The translations under genes were made by a program, and so were the position numbers. Shown in pieces: positions 13,592 to 29,719 of a stretch of DNA of 64,000 bases (position 1 is the stretch's first letter; each line of letters opens with the position of its first letter). The stretch covers positions 124,001 through 188,000 of the forward strand of contig NC_134991.1 of assembly GCF_050947335.1 (NCBI RefSeq), written 5' to 3'. This DNA is from Megachile rotundata (Eukaryota > Arthropoda > Insecta > Hymenoptera > Megachilidae). A model generated the notes under the pieces. The model was not told the origin of the DNA. It saw only the letters and a program-made list of their open reading frames with translations, and made no database searches.

Positions 13592-13811
13592 ACACACTCT
13601 CAATCACACAATCACACAATTGCAATCACACAATCGCAATCACACTATCGCAGTCACACAATCGCAGTCGCACAATCACAGTCGCACAATCACAGTCACA
13701 CAATCACAGTCACACAATCACAGTCACACAATCACAGTCACACAATCACAGTCACACAATCACACAACCACACAATCACAATCACACAATCACAATCACA
13801 AAATCACAATC
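13592..13811 (+). repeat. I4 island, form without ATG
   Basis: Same build as 5468. The ACAGTC series ends at 13753. An ACACAACC module near 13764 is private to this copy. Confidence 0.88.
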
Positions 13812-14183
13812 ACACACTCTCAACCACGCAATCCCAGTCACACAATCCCAATTACACAACCACAAACACACAATCACAATCTCACAATCACAATCACACA
13901 ATCAGAATCACAGAATCACACAATTGCAATCACACAATCGCAATCACACAATCGCAATCACACAATCGCAATCACACAACCGCAATCACACAACCACAAT
14001 CACACAACCACAATCATACAACCACGATCACACAACCACGATCACACAACCACCATCACACAACCACAATCACACAACCACAATCACACAACCACAATCA
14101 CACAACCACAATCACACAACCACAATCACACAACCACAATCACACAACCACAATCACACAACCACAATCACACAACCACAATC
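13812..14183 (+). repeat. I3a island plus S14C array (15 copies)
   Basis: The head reads ACACACTC-TCAACC. CGCAATCCC is at 13827, and ACAACC replaces ACAATC near 13856. S14C is 13974-14183, exactly 15 units. Confidence 0.9.
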
Positions 14184-14839
14184 ACACAATCACAATCACA
14201 CAATCACAATCACACAATCACAATCACACAATCACAATCACACAATCAGAATCACACAATCACAATCACACAATCACAATCACACAATCACAGAATCACA
14301 ATCACACAATCACAATCACACAATCACACAATTACACAATCACACAATCACACAATCACACAGTCGCACAATCACACAATCGCACAATCACACAATCGCA
14401 CAATCACACAATCGCACAGTCACACAATCACACAATCACACAATCACACAATCACACAATCACACAATCACACAATCACACAATCACACAATCACACAAT
14501 CCCACAATCACACAATTACACAATCACACAATCACACAATCACACAATCACACAATCACACAATCACACAATCACACAATAACACAATCACACAATCACA
14601 CAATCACACAATCACACAATCACACAATCACACAATCACACAATCACACAATCACACAATCACACAATCACACAATCACACAATCACACAATCAAACAAT
14701 CACACAATCACACAATCACACAATCACACAATGACACAATCACACAATCACAATCACACAATCACACAATCACACAATCACACAATCACACAATCACACA
14801 ATCACACAATCACAATCACACAATCACAATCACACAATC
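14184..14839 (+). repeat. S14 then S8 with N landmark
   Basis: Short S14 with AGAATC and ACAGAATC, S8 with GCACAATC modules (14365-14420), CCACAATC and ACACAATT, then N (ATG 14731) and short S14. Confidence 0.88.
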
Positions 14840-15079
14840 TCAATCACACAATCACACAATTGGAATCACACAATCGCAACCACACAAAAGCAGTCGCACA
14901 ATCACAGTTGCACAATCGCAGCCGCGCAATCACAGTCACGCAATCACAGTCACGCAATCACACAATTGCAATCACACAATCGCAATCACACTATCGCAGT
15001 CACACAATCGCAGTCACACAATCACAGTCGCACAATCACAATCACACAATCACAATCACACAATCACAATCATACAATC
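14840..15079 (+). repeat. I1 island, TTGGAATC subfamily, copy 3
   Basis: 240 bp, with AAAAGCAG at 14886-14893 and an ATACAATC end at 15072-15079. Confidence 0.92.
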
Positions 15080-15660
15080 ACACAATCACACAATCACACA
15101 ATCACACAATCACACAATCACACAATCAACCAATCACACAATCACACAATCACACAATCACACAATCACACAATCACACAATCACAGAATCACACAATAA
15201 CACAATCACACAATCACACAATCACACAATCACACAATCACACAATCACACAATCACACAATCACACAATCACACAATCACGCAATCACGCAATCACACA
15301 ATCACGCAATCACACAATCACACAATCACACAATCACACAATCACACAATCAAACAATCACACAATCACACAATCACACAATCACAAAATCACACAATCA
15401 CACAATCACACAATCTCACAATCACACAATCACACAATCACACAATCACACAATCACACAATCACACAATCACACAATCACACAATCACACAACCACACA
15501 ATCACGCAACCAGGCAATCACGCAATCACGCAATCACGCAATCACGCAATCACGCAATCACGCAAACACGCAATCACGCAAACACGCAATCACGCAATCA
15601 CGCAATCACACAATCACGCAATCACGCAATCACGCAATCACGCAATCACGCAATCACGCA
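15080..15660 (+). repeat. S8 to S8G
   Basis: 8-mers with an ACCAATC variant near 15129, ACAGAATC near 15184 and an ACACAATA module near 15193. S8G runs from about 15500 after ACGCAACC-AGGCAATC. Confidence 0.88.
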
Positions 15661-16005
15661 ATCACAATCACACAATCACAATCACACAATCACAATCACA
15701 CAATCACAATCACACAATCACAATCACACAATCACAATCACACAATCACAATCACACAATCACAATCACACAATCACAATCACACAATCACAATCACACA
15801 ATCACAATCACACAATCACAATCACACAATCACAATCACACAATCACAATCACACAATCACAATCACACAATCACAATCACACAATCACAATCACACAAT
15901 CACAATCACACAATCACAATCACACAATCACAATCACACAATCACAATCACACAATCACAATCACACAATCACAATCACACAATCACAATCACACAATCA
16001 CAATC
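15661..16005 (+). repeat. S14 array
   Basis: About 24 perfect 14-mers leading to an I2 pair. Confidence 0.88.
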
Positions 16006-17145
16006 ACACAGTCTCAATCACACAATTGCAGTCACACAATCCCAAACCGACAATCCCAATCATACAATCACAATCACACAATCACACAATCACAATCACA
16101 CAATCACAATCACACAATCACAATCACACAATCACAATCACACAATCACAATCACACAATCACAATCACACAATCACAATCACACAATCACAATCACACA
16201 ATCACAATCACACAATCACAATCACACAATCACAATCACACAATCACAATCACACAATCACAATCACACAATCACAATCACACAATCACAATCACACAAT
16301 CACAATCACACAATCACAATCACACAATCACAATCACACAATCACAATCACACAATCACAATCACACAATCACAATCACACAATCACAATCACACAATCA
16401 CAATCACACAATCACAATCACACAATCACAATCACACACACTCAATCACACAATTGCAGTCACACAATCCCAAACCGACAATCCCAATCACACAATCACA
16501 ATCACACAATCACACAATCACAATCACACAATCACAATCACACACTCTCAATCACACAATCACAATGACACAATCACACAATTGCAATCACACAATCGCA
16601 ATCACACTATCGCAGTCACACAATCGCAGTCGCACAATCACAGTCGCACAATCACAGTCACACAATCACAGTCACACAATCACAGTCACACAATCACAGT
16701 CACACAATCACAGTCACACAATCACAGTCACACAATCACACAATCACACAATCACAATCACACAATCACAATCACAAAATCACAATCACACACTCTCAAT
16801 CACGCAATCCCAGTCACACAATCCCAATTACACAATCACAAACACACAATCACAATCTCACAATCACAATCACACAATCAGAATCACAGAATCACACAAT
16901 TGCAATCACACAATCGCAATCACACAATCGCAATCACACAATCGCAATCACACAACCGCAATCACACAACCACAATCACACAACCACAATCATACAACCA
17001 CAATCACACAACCACGATCACACAACCACCATCACACAACCACAATCACACAACCACAATCACACAACCACAATCACACACCCACAATCACACAACCACA
17101 ATCACACAACCACAATCACACAACCACAATCACACAACCACAATC
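16006..17145 (+). repeat. Cassette I2-S14-I2-I4-I3a-S14C
   Basis: I2 at 16006 (ACACAGTC head, core 16041) and 16434 (core 16469), spaced 428 bp. I4 has its ATG at 16565, 96 bp after the second core. I3a has CGCAATCCC at 16803. S14C is 16950-17145 (14 units) and carries the ACACACCC variant at 17076-17083. This is the first cassette of the type that leads to I3b. Confidence 0.9.
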
Positions 17146-18583
17146 ACACAATCACAATCACACAATCACAATCACACAATCACAATCACACAATCACAAT
17201 CACAGAATCACAATCACACAATCACAATCACACAATCACAATCACACAATCACAATCACACAATCACAATCACACAATCACAATCACACAATCACAATCA
17301 CACAATCACAATCACACAATCACAATCACACAATCACAGAATCACAATCACACAATCACAATCACACAATCACACAATCACACAATCACACAATCACACA
17401 ATCACACAATCACACAGTCGCACAATCACACAATCGCTCAATCACACAATCACACAATCACACAATCACACAATCACACAATCACACAATCACACAATCA
17501 CACAATCACACAATCACACAATCACACAATCACACAATCACACAATCACACAATCACACAATCACACAATCACACAATAACACAATCACACAATCACACA
17601 ATCACAGAATCACACAATCACACAATCACACAATCACACAATCACACAATCACACAATCACACAATCACACAATCACACAATCACACAATCACACAATCA
17701 CACAATCACACAATCACACAATCAAACAATCACACAATCACACAATCACACAATCACACAATGACACAATCACACAATCACAATCACACAATCACACAAT
17801 CACACAATCACACAATCACACAATCACACAATCACAATCACACAATCACAATCACACAATCACAATCACACAATCACAATCACACAATCACAATCACAAT
17901 CACACAATCACAATCACACAATCACAATCACACAATCACAATCACACAATCACAATCACACAATCACAATCACACAATCACAATCACACAATCACAATCA
18001 CACAATCACAATCACACAATCACAATCACACAATCACAATCACACAATCACAATCACAATCACACAATCACAATCACACAATCACAATCACACAATCACA
18101 ATCACACAATCAAAATCACACAATCACAATCACACAATCACAATCACACAATCACAATCACACAATCACAATCACACAATCACAATCACACAATCACAAT
18201 CACACAATCACAATCACACAATCACAATCACACAATCACAATCACACAATCACAATCACACAATCACAATCACACAATCACAATCACACAATCACAATCA
18301 CACAATCACAATCACACAATCACAGAATCACAATCACACAATCACAATCACACAATCACACAATCACACAATCACACAATCACACAATCACACAGTCGCA
18401 CAATCACACAATCGCACAATCACACAATCACACAATCACACAATCACACAATCACACAATCACACAATCACACAATCACACAATCACACAATCACATAAT
18501 CACACAATCACACAATCACACAATCACACAATCACACAATCACACAATCACAATCACACAATCACAATCACAAAATCACAATC
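17146..18583 (+). repeat. S14, S8 with N, S14, S8 linker
   Basis: S14 to about 17337 with ACAGAATC, S8 to about 17829 with N (ATG 17761), S14 to about 18310 with single 6-mer slips near 17885 and 18050 and an AAAATC variant near 18113, then S8. ACAAAATC near 18570 announces the I3b island. Confidence 0.87.
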
Positions 18584-19787
18584 ACACACTCTCAATCACG
18601 CAATCCCAGTCACACAATCCCAATTACACAATCATAATCACACAATCACAATCTCACAATCACAATCACACAATCAGAATCACAGAATCACACAATCGCA
18701 ATCACACAATCGCAATCACACAATCGCAATCACACAACCGCAATCACACAACCACAATCACACAACCACAATCATACAACCACAATCACACAATCACAAT
18801 CACACAATCACAATCACACAATCACAATCACACAATCACAATCACACAATCACAATCACACAATCACAATCACACAATCACAATCACACAATCACAATCA
18901 CACAATCACAATCACACAATCACAATCACACAATCACAATCACACAATCACAATCACACAATCACAATCACACAATCACAATCACACAATCACAATCACA
19001 CAATCACAATCACACAATCACAATCACACAATCACAATCACACAATCACAATCACACACACTCAATCACACAATTGCAGTCACACAATCCCAAACCGACA
19101 ATCCCAATCACACAATCACAATCACACAATCACACAATCACAATCACACAATCACAATCACACACTCTCAATCACACAATCACAATGACACAATCACACA
19201 ATTGCAATCACACAATCGCAATCACACTATCGCAGTCACACAATCGCAGTCGCACAATCACAGTCGCACAATCACAGTCACACAATCACAGTCACACAAT
19301 CACAGTCACACAATCACAGTCACACAATCACAGTCACACAATCACACAATCACACAATCACACAATCACAATCACACAATCACAATCACAAAATCACAAT
19401 CACACACTCTCAATCACGCAATCCCAGTCACACAATCCCAATTACACAATCACAAACACACAATCACAATCTCACAATCACAATCACACAATCAGAATCA
19501 CAGAATCACACAATTGCAATCACACAATCGCAATCACACAATCGCAATCACACAATCGCAATCACACAACCGCAATCACACAACCACAATCACACAACCA
19601 CAATCATACAACCACAATCACACAACCACGATCACACAACCACCATCACACAACCACAATCACACAACCACAATCACACAACCACAATCACACAACCACA
19701 ATCACACAACCACAATCACACAACCACAATCACACAACCACAATCACACAACCACAATCACACAACCACAATCACACAACCACAATC
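18584..19787 (+). repeat. I3b, chimeric S14 join, I2, I4, I3a, S14C
   Basis: I3b has CGCAATCCC at 18599. Its S14C is cut short after ATACAACCACAATC near 18780 and runs directly into S14 and an I2 (core 19089). So I3b to I4 (ATG 19185) is 586 bp instead of 284. I3a is at 19417. S14C 19564-19787 is 16 units without ACACACCC. Confidence 0.88.
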
Positions 19788-20849
19788 ACACAATCACAAT
19801 CACACAATCACAATCACACAATCACAATCACACAATCACAATCACACAATCACAATCACACAATCACAATCACACAATCACAATCACACAATCACAATCA
19901 CACAATCACAATCACACAATCACAATCACACAATCACAATCACACAATCACAATCACACAATCACAATCACACAATCACAATCACACAATCACAATCACA
20001 CAATCACAATCACACAATCACAATCACACAATCACAATCACACAATCACAATCACACAATCACAATCACACAATCACAATCACACAATCACAATCACACA
20101 ATCACAATCACACAATCACAATCACACAATCACAATCACACAATCACAATCACACAATCACAATCACACAATCACAATCACACAATCACAATCACACAAT
20201 CACAATCACACAATCACAATCACACAATCACAATCACACAATCACAATCACACAATCACAATCACACAATCACAATCACACAATCACAATCACACAATCA
20301 CAGAATCACAATCACACAATCACAATCACACAATCACACAATCACACAATCACACAATCACACAATCACACAGTCGCACAATCACACAATCGCACAATCG
20401 CACAATCGCACAATCACACAATCACACAATCACACAATCACACAATCACACAATCACACAATCACACAATCACACAATCACACAATCACACAATCACACA
20501 ATCCCACAATCACACAATCCCACAATCACACAATTACACAATCACACAATCACACAATCACACAATCACACAATCACACAATCACACAATCACACAATAA
20601 CACAATCACACAATCACACAATCACACAATCACACAATCACACAATCACACAATCACACAATCACACAATCACACAATCACACAATCACACAATCACACA
20701 ATCAAACAATCACACAATCACACAATCACACAATCACACAATGACACAATCACACAATCACAATCACACAATCACACAATCACACAATCACACAATCACA
20801 CAATCACACAATCACACAATCACAATCACACAATCACAATCACACAATC
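19788..20849 (+). repeat. S14 then S8 with N landmark
   Basis: About 36 perfect 14-mers, then S8 with a cluster of GCACAATC modules near 20375-20410, two CCACAATC modules and ACACAATT near 20505-20535, ACACAATA near 20592, and N (ATG 20741). Confidence 0.88.
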
Positions 20850-21089
20850 TCAATCACACAATCACACAATTGGAATCACACAATCGCAACCACACAAAAG
20901 CAGTCGCACAATCACAGTTGCACAATCGCAGCCGCGCAATCACAGTCACGCAATCACAGTCACGCAATCACACAATTGCAATCACACAATCGCAATCACA
21001 CTATCGCAGTCACACAATCGCAGTCACACAATCACAGTCGCACAATCACAATCACACAATCACAATCACACAATCACAATCATACAATC
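20850..21089 (+). repeat. I1 island, TTGGAATC subfamily, copy 4
   Basis: 240 bp, with AAAAGCAG at 20896-20903. Confidence 0.92.
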
Positions 21090-22047
21090 ACACAATCACA
21101 CAATCACACAATCACACAATCACACAATCACACAATCAACCAATCACACAATCACACAATCACACAATCACACAATCACACAATCACACAATCACAGAAT
21201 CACACAATAACACAATCACACAATCACACAATCACACAATCACACAATCACACAATCACACAATCACACAATCACACAATCACACAATCACGCAATCACG
21301 CAATCACACAATCACACAATCAAACAATCACACAATCACACAATCACACAATCACACAATGACACAATCACACAATCACAATCACACAATCACACAATCA
21401 CACAATCACACAACCACACAATCACACAATCACAGGATCACAATCACACAATCACACAATCACACAATCACACAATCACACAATCTCACAATCACACAAT
21501 CACACAATCACACAATCACACAATCACACAATCACACAATCACACAATCACACAATCACACAACCACACAATCACGCAACCAGGCAATCACGCAATCACG
21601 CAATCACGCAATCACGCAATCACGCAATCACGCAAACACGCAATCACGCAAACACGCAATCACGCAATCACGCAATCACACAATCACGCAATCACGCAAT
21701 CACGCAATCACGCAATCACGCAATCACGCAATCACAATCACACAATCACAATCACACAATCACAATCACACAATCACAATCACACAATCACAATCACACA
21801 ATCACAATCACACAATCACAATCACACAATCACAATCACACAATCACAATCACACAATCACAATCACACAATCACAATCACACAATCACAATCACACAAT
21901 CACAATCACACAATCACAATCACACAATCACAATCACACAATCACAATCACACAATCACAATCACACAATCACAATCACACAATCGCAATCACACAATCA
22001 CAATCACACAATCACAATCACACAATCACAATCACACAATCACAATC
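21090..22047 (+). repeat. S8 with extra N, S8G, S14
   Basis: S8 with an ACCAATC variant near 21139. An unusual second N (ATG 21359) lies only 618 bp after the previous one and is followed by ACAGGATC near 21432. S8G spans about 21568-21730, then about 22 14-mers with one GCAATC variant near 21986. Confidence 0.88.
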
Positions 22048-23279
22048 ACACACTCTCAATCACACAATTGCAGTCACACAATCCCAAACCGACAATCCCA
22101 ATCATACAATCACAATCACACAATCACACAATCACAATCACACAATCACAATCACACAATCACAATCACACAATCACAATCACACAATCACAATCACACA
22201 ATCACAATCACACAATCACAATCACACAATCACAATCACACAATCACAATCACACAATCACAATCACACAATCACAATCACACAATCACAATCACACAAT
22301 CACAATCACACAATCACAATCACACAATCACAATCACACAATCACAATCACACAATCACAATCACACAATCACAATCACACAATCACAATCACACAATCA
22401 CAATCACACAATCACAATCACACAATCACAATCACACAATCACAATCACACAATCACAATCACACAATCACAATCACACAATCACAATCACACAATCACA
22501 ATCACACAATCACAATCACACAATCACAATCACACAATCACAATCACACACACTCAATCACACAATTGCAGTCACACAATCCCAAACCGACAATCCCAAT
22601 CACACAATCACAATCACACAATCACACAATCACAATCACACAATCACAATCACACACTCTCAATCACACAATCACAATGACACAATCACACAATTGCAAT
22701 CACACAATCGCAATCACACTATCGCAGTCACACAATCGCAGTCGCACAATCACAGTCGCACAATCACAGTCACACAATCACAGTCACACAATCACTGTCA
22801 CACAATCACAGTCACACAATCACAGTCACACAATCACACAATCACACAATCACACAATCACAATCACACAATCACAATCACAAAATCACAATCACACACT
22901 CTCAATCACGCAATCCCAGTCACACAATCCCAATTACACAATCACAAACACACAATCACAATCTCACAATCACAATCACACAATCAGAATCACAGAATCA
23001 CACAATTGCAATCACACAATCGCAATCACACAATCGCAATCACACAATCGCAATCACACAACCGCAATCACACAACCACAATCACACAACCACAATCATA
23101 CAACCACAATCACACAACCACGATCACACAACCACCATCACACAACCACAATCACACAACCACAATCACACAACCACAATCACACAACCACAATCACACA
23201 ACCACAATCACACACCCACAATCACACAACCACAATCACACAACCACAATCACACAACCACAATCACACAACCACAATC
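22048..23279 (+). repeat. Cassette I2-S14-I2-I4-I3a-S14C
   Basis: I2 cores at 22083 and 22581, spaced 498 bp, the longest pair. I4 ATG 22677, with one CTGTC unit near 22797. I3a CGCAATCCC 22909. S14C 23056-23279 (16 units) with ACACACCC at 23210-23217. Confidence 0.9.
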
Positions 23280-24625
23280 ACACAATCACAATCACACAAT
23301 CACAATCACACAATCACAATCACACAATCACAATCACACAATCACAATCACACAATCACAATCACACAATCACAATCACACAATCACAATCACACAATCA
23401 CAATCACACAATCACAATCACACAATCACAATCACACAATCACAATCACACAATCACAGAATCACAATCACACAATCACAATCACACAATCACACAATCA
23501 CACAATCACACAATCACACAATCACACAGTCGCACAATCACACAATCGCTCAATCACACAATCACACAATCGCACAATCACACAATCACACAATCACACA
23601 ATCACACAATCACACAATCACACAATCACACAATCACACAATCACACAATCACACAATCACACAATCACACAATCACACAATCACACAATCACACAATAA
23701 CACAATCACACAATCACACAATCACACAATCACACAATCACACAATCACACAATCACACAATCACACAATCACACAATCACACAATCACACAATCACACA
23801 ATCACACAATCACACAATCACACAATCACACAATCACACAATCAAACAATCACACAATCACACAATCACACAATCACACAATGACACAATCACACAATCA
23901 CAATCACACAATCACACAATCACACAATCACACAATCACACAATCACACAATCACAATCACACAATCACAATCACACAATCACAATCACACAATCACAAT
24001 CACAATCACACAATCACAATCACACAATCACAATCACACAATCACAATCACACAATCACAATCACACAATCACAATCACACAATCACAATCACACAATCA
24101 CAATCACACAATCACAATCACACAATCACAATCACACAATCACAATCACACAATCACAATCACACAATCACAATCACACAATCACAATCACACAATCAAA
24201 ATCACACAATCACAATCACACAATCACAATCACACAATCACAATCACACAATCACAATCACACAATCACAATCACACAATCACAATCACACAATCACAAT
24301 CACACAATCACAATCACACAATCACAATCACACAATCACAATCACACAATCACAATCACACAATCACAGAATCACAATCACACAATCACAATCACACAAT
24401 CACAATCACACAATCACACAATCACACAATCACACAATCACACAATCACACAGTCGCACAATCACACAATCGCACAATCACACAATCACACAATCACACA
24501 ATCACACAATCACACAATCACACAATCACACAATCACACAATCACACAATCACACAATCACACAATCACACAATCACACAATCACACAATCACAATCACA
24601 CAATCACAATCACAAAATCACAATC
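23280..24625 (+). repeat. S14, S8 with N, S14, S8 linker
   Basis: N has its ATG at 23881. S14 after it has a 6-mer slip near 24001 and an AAAATC variant near 24199. ACAGAATC near 24364 marks the change to S8. Confidence 0.87.
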
Positions 24626-25783
24626 ACACACTCTCAATCACGCAATCCCAGTCACACAATCCCAATTACACAATCATAATCACACAATCACAATCTCACA
24701 ATCACAATCACACAATCAGAATCACAGAATCACACAATCGCAATCACACAATCGCAATCACACAATCGCAATCACACAACCGCAATCACACAACCACAAT
24801 CACACAACCACAATCATACAACCACAATCACACAACCACAATCACACAACCACAATCACACAACCACAATCATACAACCACAATCACATAATCACAATCA
24901 CACACTCTCAACCACACAATCACAATGACACAATCACACAATTGCAATCACACAATCGCAATCACACTATCGCAGTCACACAATCGCAGTCGCACAATCA
25001 CAGTCGCACAATCACAGTCGCACAATCACAGTCACACAATCACAGTCACACAATCACAGTCACACAATCACAGTCACACAATTACACAATCACACACACT
25101 CAATCACACAATTGCAGTCACACAATCCCAAACCGACAATCCCAATCACACAATCACAATCACACAATCACACAATCACAATCACACAATCACAATCACA
25201 CACTCTCAATCACACAATCACAATGACACAATCACACAATTGCAATCACACAATCGCAATCACACTATCGCAGTCACACAATCGCAGTCGCACAATCACA
25301 GTCGCACAATCACAGTCACACAATCACAGTCACACAATCACAGTCACACAATCACAGTCACACAATCACAGTCACACAATCACACAATCACACAATCACA
25401 CAATCACAATCACACAATCACAATCACAAAATCACAATCACACACTCTCAATCACGCAATCCCAGTCACACAATCCCAATTACACAATCACAAACACACA
25501 ATCACAATCTCACAATCACAATCACACAATCAGAATCACAGAATCACACAATTGCAATCACACAATCGCAATCACACAATCGCAATCACACAATCGCAAT
25601 CACACAACCGCAATCACACAACCACAATCACACAACCACAATCATACAACCACAATCACACAACCACGATCACACAACCACCATCACACAACCACAATCA
25701 CACAACCACAATCACACAACCACAATCACACAACCACAATCACACAACCACAATCACACAACCACAATCACACAACCACAATC
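24626..25783 (+). repeat. Cassette I3b-S14C-I4-I2-I4-I3a-S14C
   Basis: I3b CGCAATCCC 24641, I4 ATG 24925 (284 bp later), I2 core 25127, second I4 ATG 25223, I3a 25455. The final S14C, 25602-25783, is 13 units, the shortest, and lacks ACACACCC. Confidence 0.9.
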
Positions 25784-26197
25784 ACACAATCACAATCACA
25801 CAATCACAATCACACAATCACAATCACACAATCACAATCACACAATCACAATCACACAATCACAATCACACAATCACAATCACACAATCACAATCACACA
25901 ATCACAATCACACAATCACAATCACACAATCACAATCACACAATCACAATCACACAATCACAATCACACAATCACAATCACACAATCACAATCACACAAT
26001 CACAATCACACAATCACAATCACACAATCACAATCACACAATCACAATCACACAATCACAATCACACAATCACAATCACACAATCACAATCACACAATCA
26101 CAATCACACAATCACAATCACACAATCACAATCACACAATCACAATCACACAATCACAATCACACAATCACAATCACACAATCACAATCACACAATC
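25784..26197 (+). repeat. S14 array
   Basis: About 29 perfect 14-mers running directly into I1, with no S8 or N between. Confidence 0.88.
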
Positions 26198-26437
26198 TCA
26201 ATCACACAATCACACAATTGGAATCACACAATCGCAACCACACAAAAGCAGTCGCACAATCACAGTTGCACAATCGCAGCCGCGCAATCACAGTCACGCA
26301 ATCACAGTCACGCAATCACACAATTGCAATCACACAATCGCAATCACACTATCGCAGTCACACAATCGCAGTCACACAATCACAGTCGCACAATCACAAT
26401 CACACAATCACAATCACACAATCACAATCATACAATC
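26198..26437 (+). repeat. I1 island, TTGGAATC subfamily, copy 5
   Basis: 240 bp, with AAAAGCAG at 26244-26251. Confidence 0.92.
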
Positions 26438-27407
26438 ACACAATCACACAATCACACAATCACACAATCACACAATCACACAATCACACAATCACACAAT
26501 CAACCAATCACACAATCACACAATCACACAATCACACAATCACACAATCACACAATCACAGAATCACACAATAACACAATCACACAATCACACAATCACA
26601 CAATCACACAATCACACAATCACACAATCACACAATCACACAATCACGCAATCACGCAATCACACAATCACGCAATCACACAATCACACAATCACACAAT
26701 CACACAATCACACAATCACACAATCAAACAATCACACAATCACACAATCACACAATCACACAATCACACAATCACACAATCACACAATCTCACAATCACA
26801 CAATCACACAATCACACAATCACACAATCACACAATCACACAATCACACAATCACACAATCACACAACCACACAATCACGCAACCAGGCAATCACGCAAT
26901 CACGCAATCACGCAATCACGCAATCACGCAATCACGCAAACACGCAATCACGCAAACACGCAATCACGCAATCACGCAATCACACAATCACGCAATCACG
27001 CAATCACGCAATCACGCAATCACGCAATCACGCAATCACAATCACACAATCACAATCACACAATCACAATCACACAATCACAATCACACAATCACAATCA
27101 CACAATCACAATCACACAATCACAATCACACAATCACAATCACACAATCACAATCACACAATCACAATCACACAATCACAATCACACAATCACAATCACA
27201 CAATCACAATCACACAATCACAATCACACAATCACAATCACACAATCACAATCACACAATCACAATCACACAATCACAATCACACAATCACAATCACACA
27301 ATCACAATCACACAATCACAATCACACAATCACAATCACACAATCACAATCACACAATCACAATCACACAATCACAATCACACAATCACAATCACACAAT
27401 CACAATC
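26438..27407 (+). repeat. S8, S8G, S14
   Basis: 8-mers with ACCAATC near 26503, ACAGAATC near 26558 and an ACACAATA module near 26568. S8G spans about 26876-27036, then about 26 14-mers. Confidence 0.88.
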
Positions 27408-28463
27408 ACACACTCTCAATCACACAATTGCAGTCACACAATCCCAAACCGACAATCACAATCACACAATCACACAATCACAATCACACAATCACAATCA
27501 CACAATCACAATCACACAATCACAATCACACAATCACAATCACAATCACACAATCACAATCACACAATCACAATCACACAATCACAATCACACAATCACA
27601 ATCACACAATCACAATCACACAATCACAATCACACAATCACAATCACACAATCACAATCACACAATCACAATCACACAATCACAATCACACAATCACAAT
27701 CACACAATCACAATCACACAATCACAATCACACACACTCAATCACACAATTGCAGTCACACAATCCCAAACCGACAATCCCAATCACACAATCACAATCA
27801 CACAATCACACAATCACAATCACACAATCACAATCACACACTCTCAATCACACAATCACAATGACACAATCACACAATTGCAATCACACAATCGCAATCA
27901 CACTATCGCAGTCACACAATCGCAGTCGCACAATCACAGTCGCACAATCACAGTCACACAATCACAGTCACACAATCACAGTCACACAATCACAGTCACA
28001 CAATCACAGTCACACAATCACAGTCACACAATCACACAATCACACAATCACACAATCACAATCACACAATCACAATCACAAAATCACAATCACACACTCT
28101 CAATCACGCAATCCCAGTCACACAATCCCAATTACACAATCACAAACACACAATCACAATCTCACAATCACAATCACACAATCAGAATCACAGAATCACA
28201 CAATTGCAATCACACAATCGCAATCACACAATCGCAATCACACAATCGCAATCACACAACCGCAATCACACAACCACAATCACACAACCACAATCATACA
28301 ACCACAATCACACAACCACGATCACACAACCACCATCACACAACCACAATCACACAACCACAATCACACAACCACAATCACACAACCACAATCACACACC
28401 CACAATCACACAACCACAATCACACAACCACAATCACACAACCACAATCACACAACCACAATC
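27408..28463 (+). repeat. Cassette I2-S14-I2-I4-I3a-S14C
   Basis: The first I2 core, at 27443, is degraded: ACAATCACAATC follows where ACAATCCCAATC is expected and no ATACAATC is seen. The second core is 27765. Spacing is 322 bp, the one pair that breaks the 8-mod-14 rule, and a 6-mer slip lies near 27540. I4 ATG 27861, I3a 28107 (246 bp, one extra 14-mer). S14C 28254-28463 (15 units) with ACACACCC at 28394-28401. Confidence 0.89.
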
Positions 28464-29719
28464 ACACAATCACAATCACACAATCACAATCACACAATCA
28501 CAATCACACAATCATAATCACACAATCACAATCACACAATCACAATCACACAATCACAATCACACAATCACAATCACACAATCACAATCACACAATCACA
28601 ATCACACAATCACAATCACACAATCACAATCACACAATCACAATCACACAATCACAATCACACAATCACAGAATCACAATCACACAATCACACAATCACA
28701 CAATCACACAATCACACAGTCGCACAATCACACAATCGCTCAATCACACAATCACACAATCACACAATCACACAATCACACAATCACACAATCACACAAT
28801 CACACAATCACACAATCACACAATCACACAATCACACAATCACACAATCACACAATCACACAATCACACAATCACACAATCACACAATCACACAATCACA
28901 CAATCACACAATCACACAATCAAACAATCACACAATCACACAATCACACAATCACACAATGACACAATCACACAATCACAATCACACAATCACACAATCA
29001 CACAATCACACAATCACACAATCACACAATCACAATCACACAATCACAATCACACAATCACAATCACACAATCACAATCACACAATCACAATCACAATCA
29101 CACAATCACAATCACACAATCACAATCACACAATCACAATCACACAATCACAATCACACAATCACAATCACACAATCACAATCACACAATCACAATCACA
29201 CAATCACAATCACACAATCACAATCACACAATCACAATCACACAATCACAATCACACAATCACAATCACACAATCAAAATCACACAATCACAATCACACA
29301 ATCACAATCACACAATCACAATCACACAATCACAATCACACAATCACAATCACACAATCACAATCACACAATCACAATCACACAATCACAATCACACAAT
29401 CACAATCACACAATCACAATCACACAATCACAATCACACAATCACAATCACACAATCACAGAATCACAATCACACAATCACAATCACACAATCACACAAT
29501 CACACAATCACACAATCACACAATCACACAGTCGCACAATCACACAATCGCACAATCACACAATCACACAATCACACAATCACACAATCACACAATCACA
29601 CAATCACACAATCACACAATCACACAATCACACAATCACACAATCACACAATCACACAATCACACAATCACACAATCACACAATCACAATCACACAATCA
29701 CAATCACAAAATCACAATC
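28464..29719 (+). repeat. S14, S8 with N, S14, S8 linker
   Basis: S14 with one ATAATC near 28514, ACAGAATC near 28668, N (ATG 28959), S14 with a 6-mer slip near 29093 and AAAATC near 29275, then S8. Confidence 0.87.
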
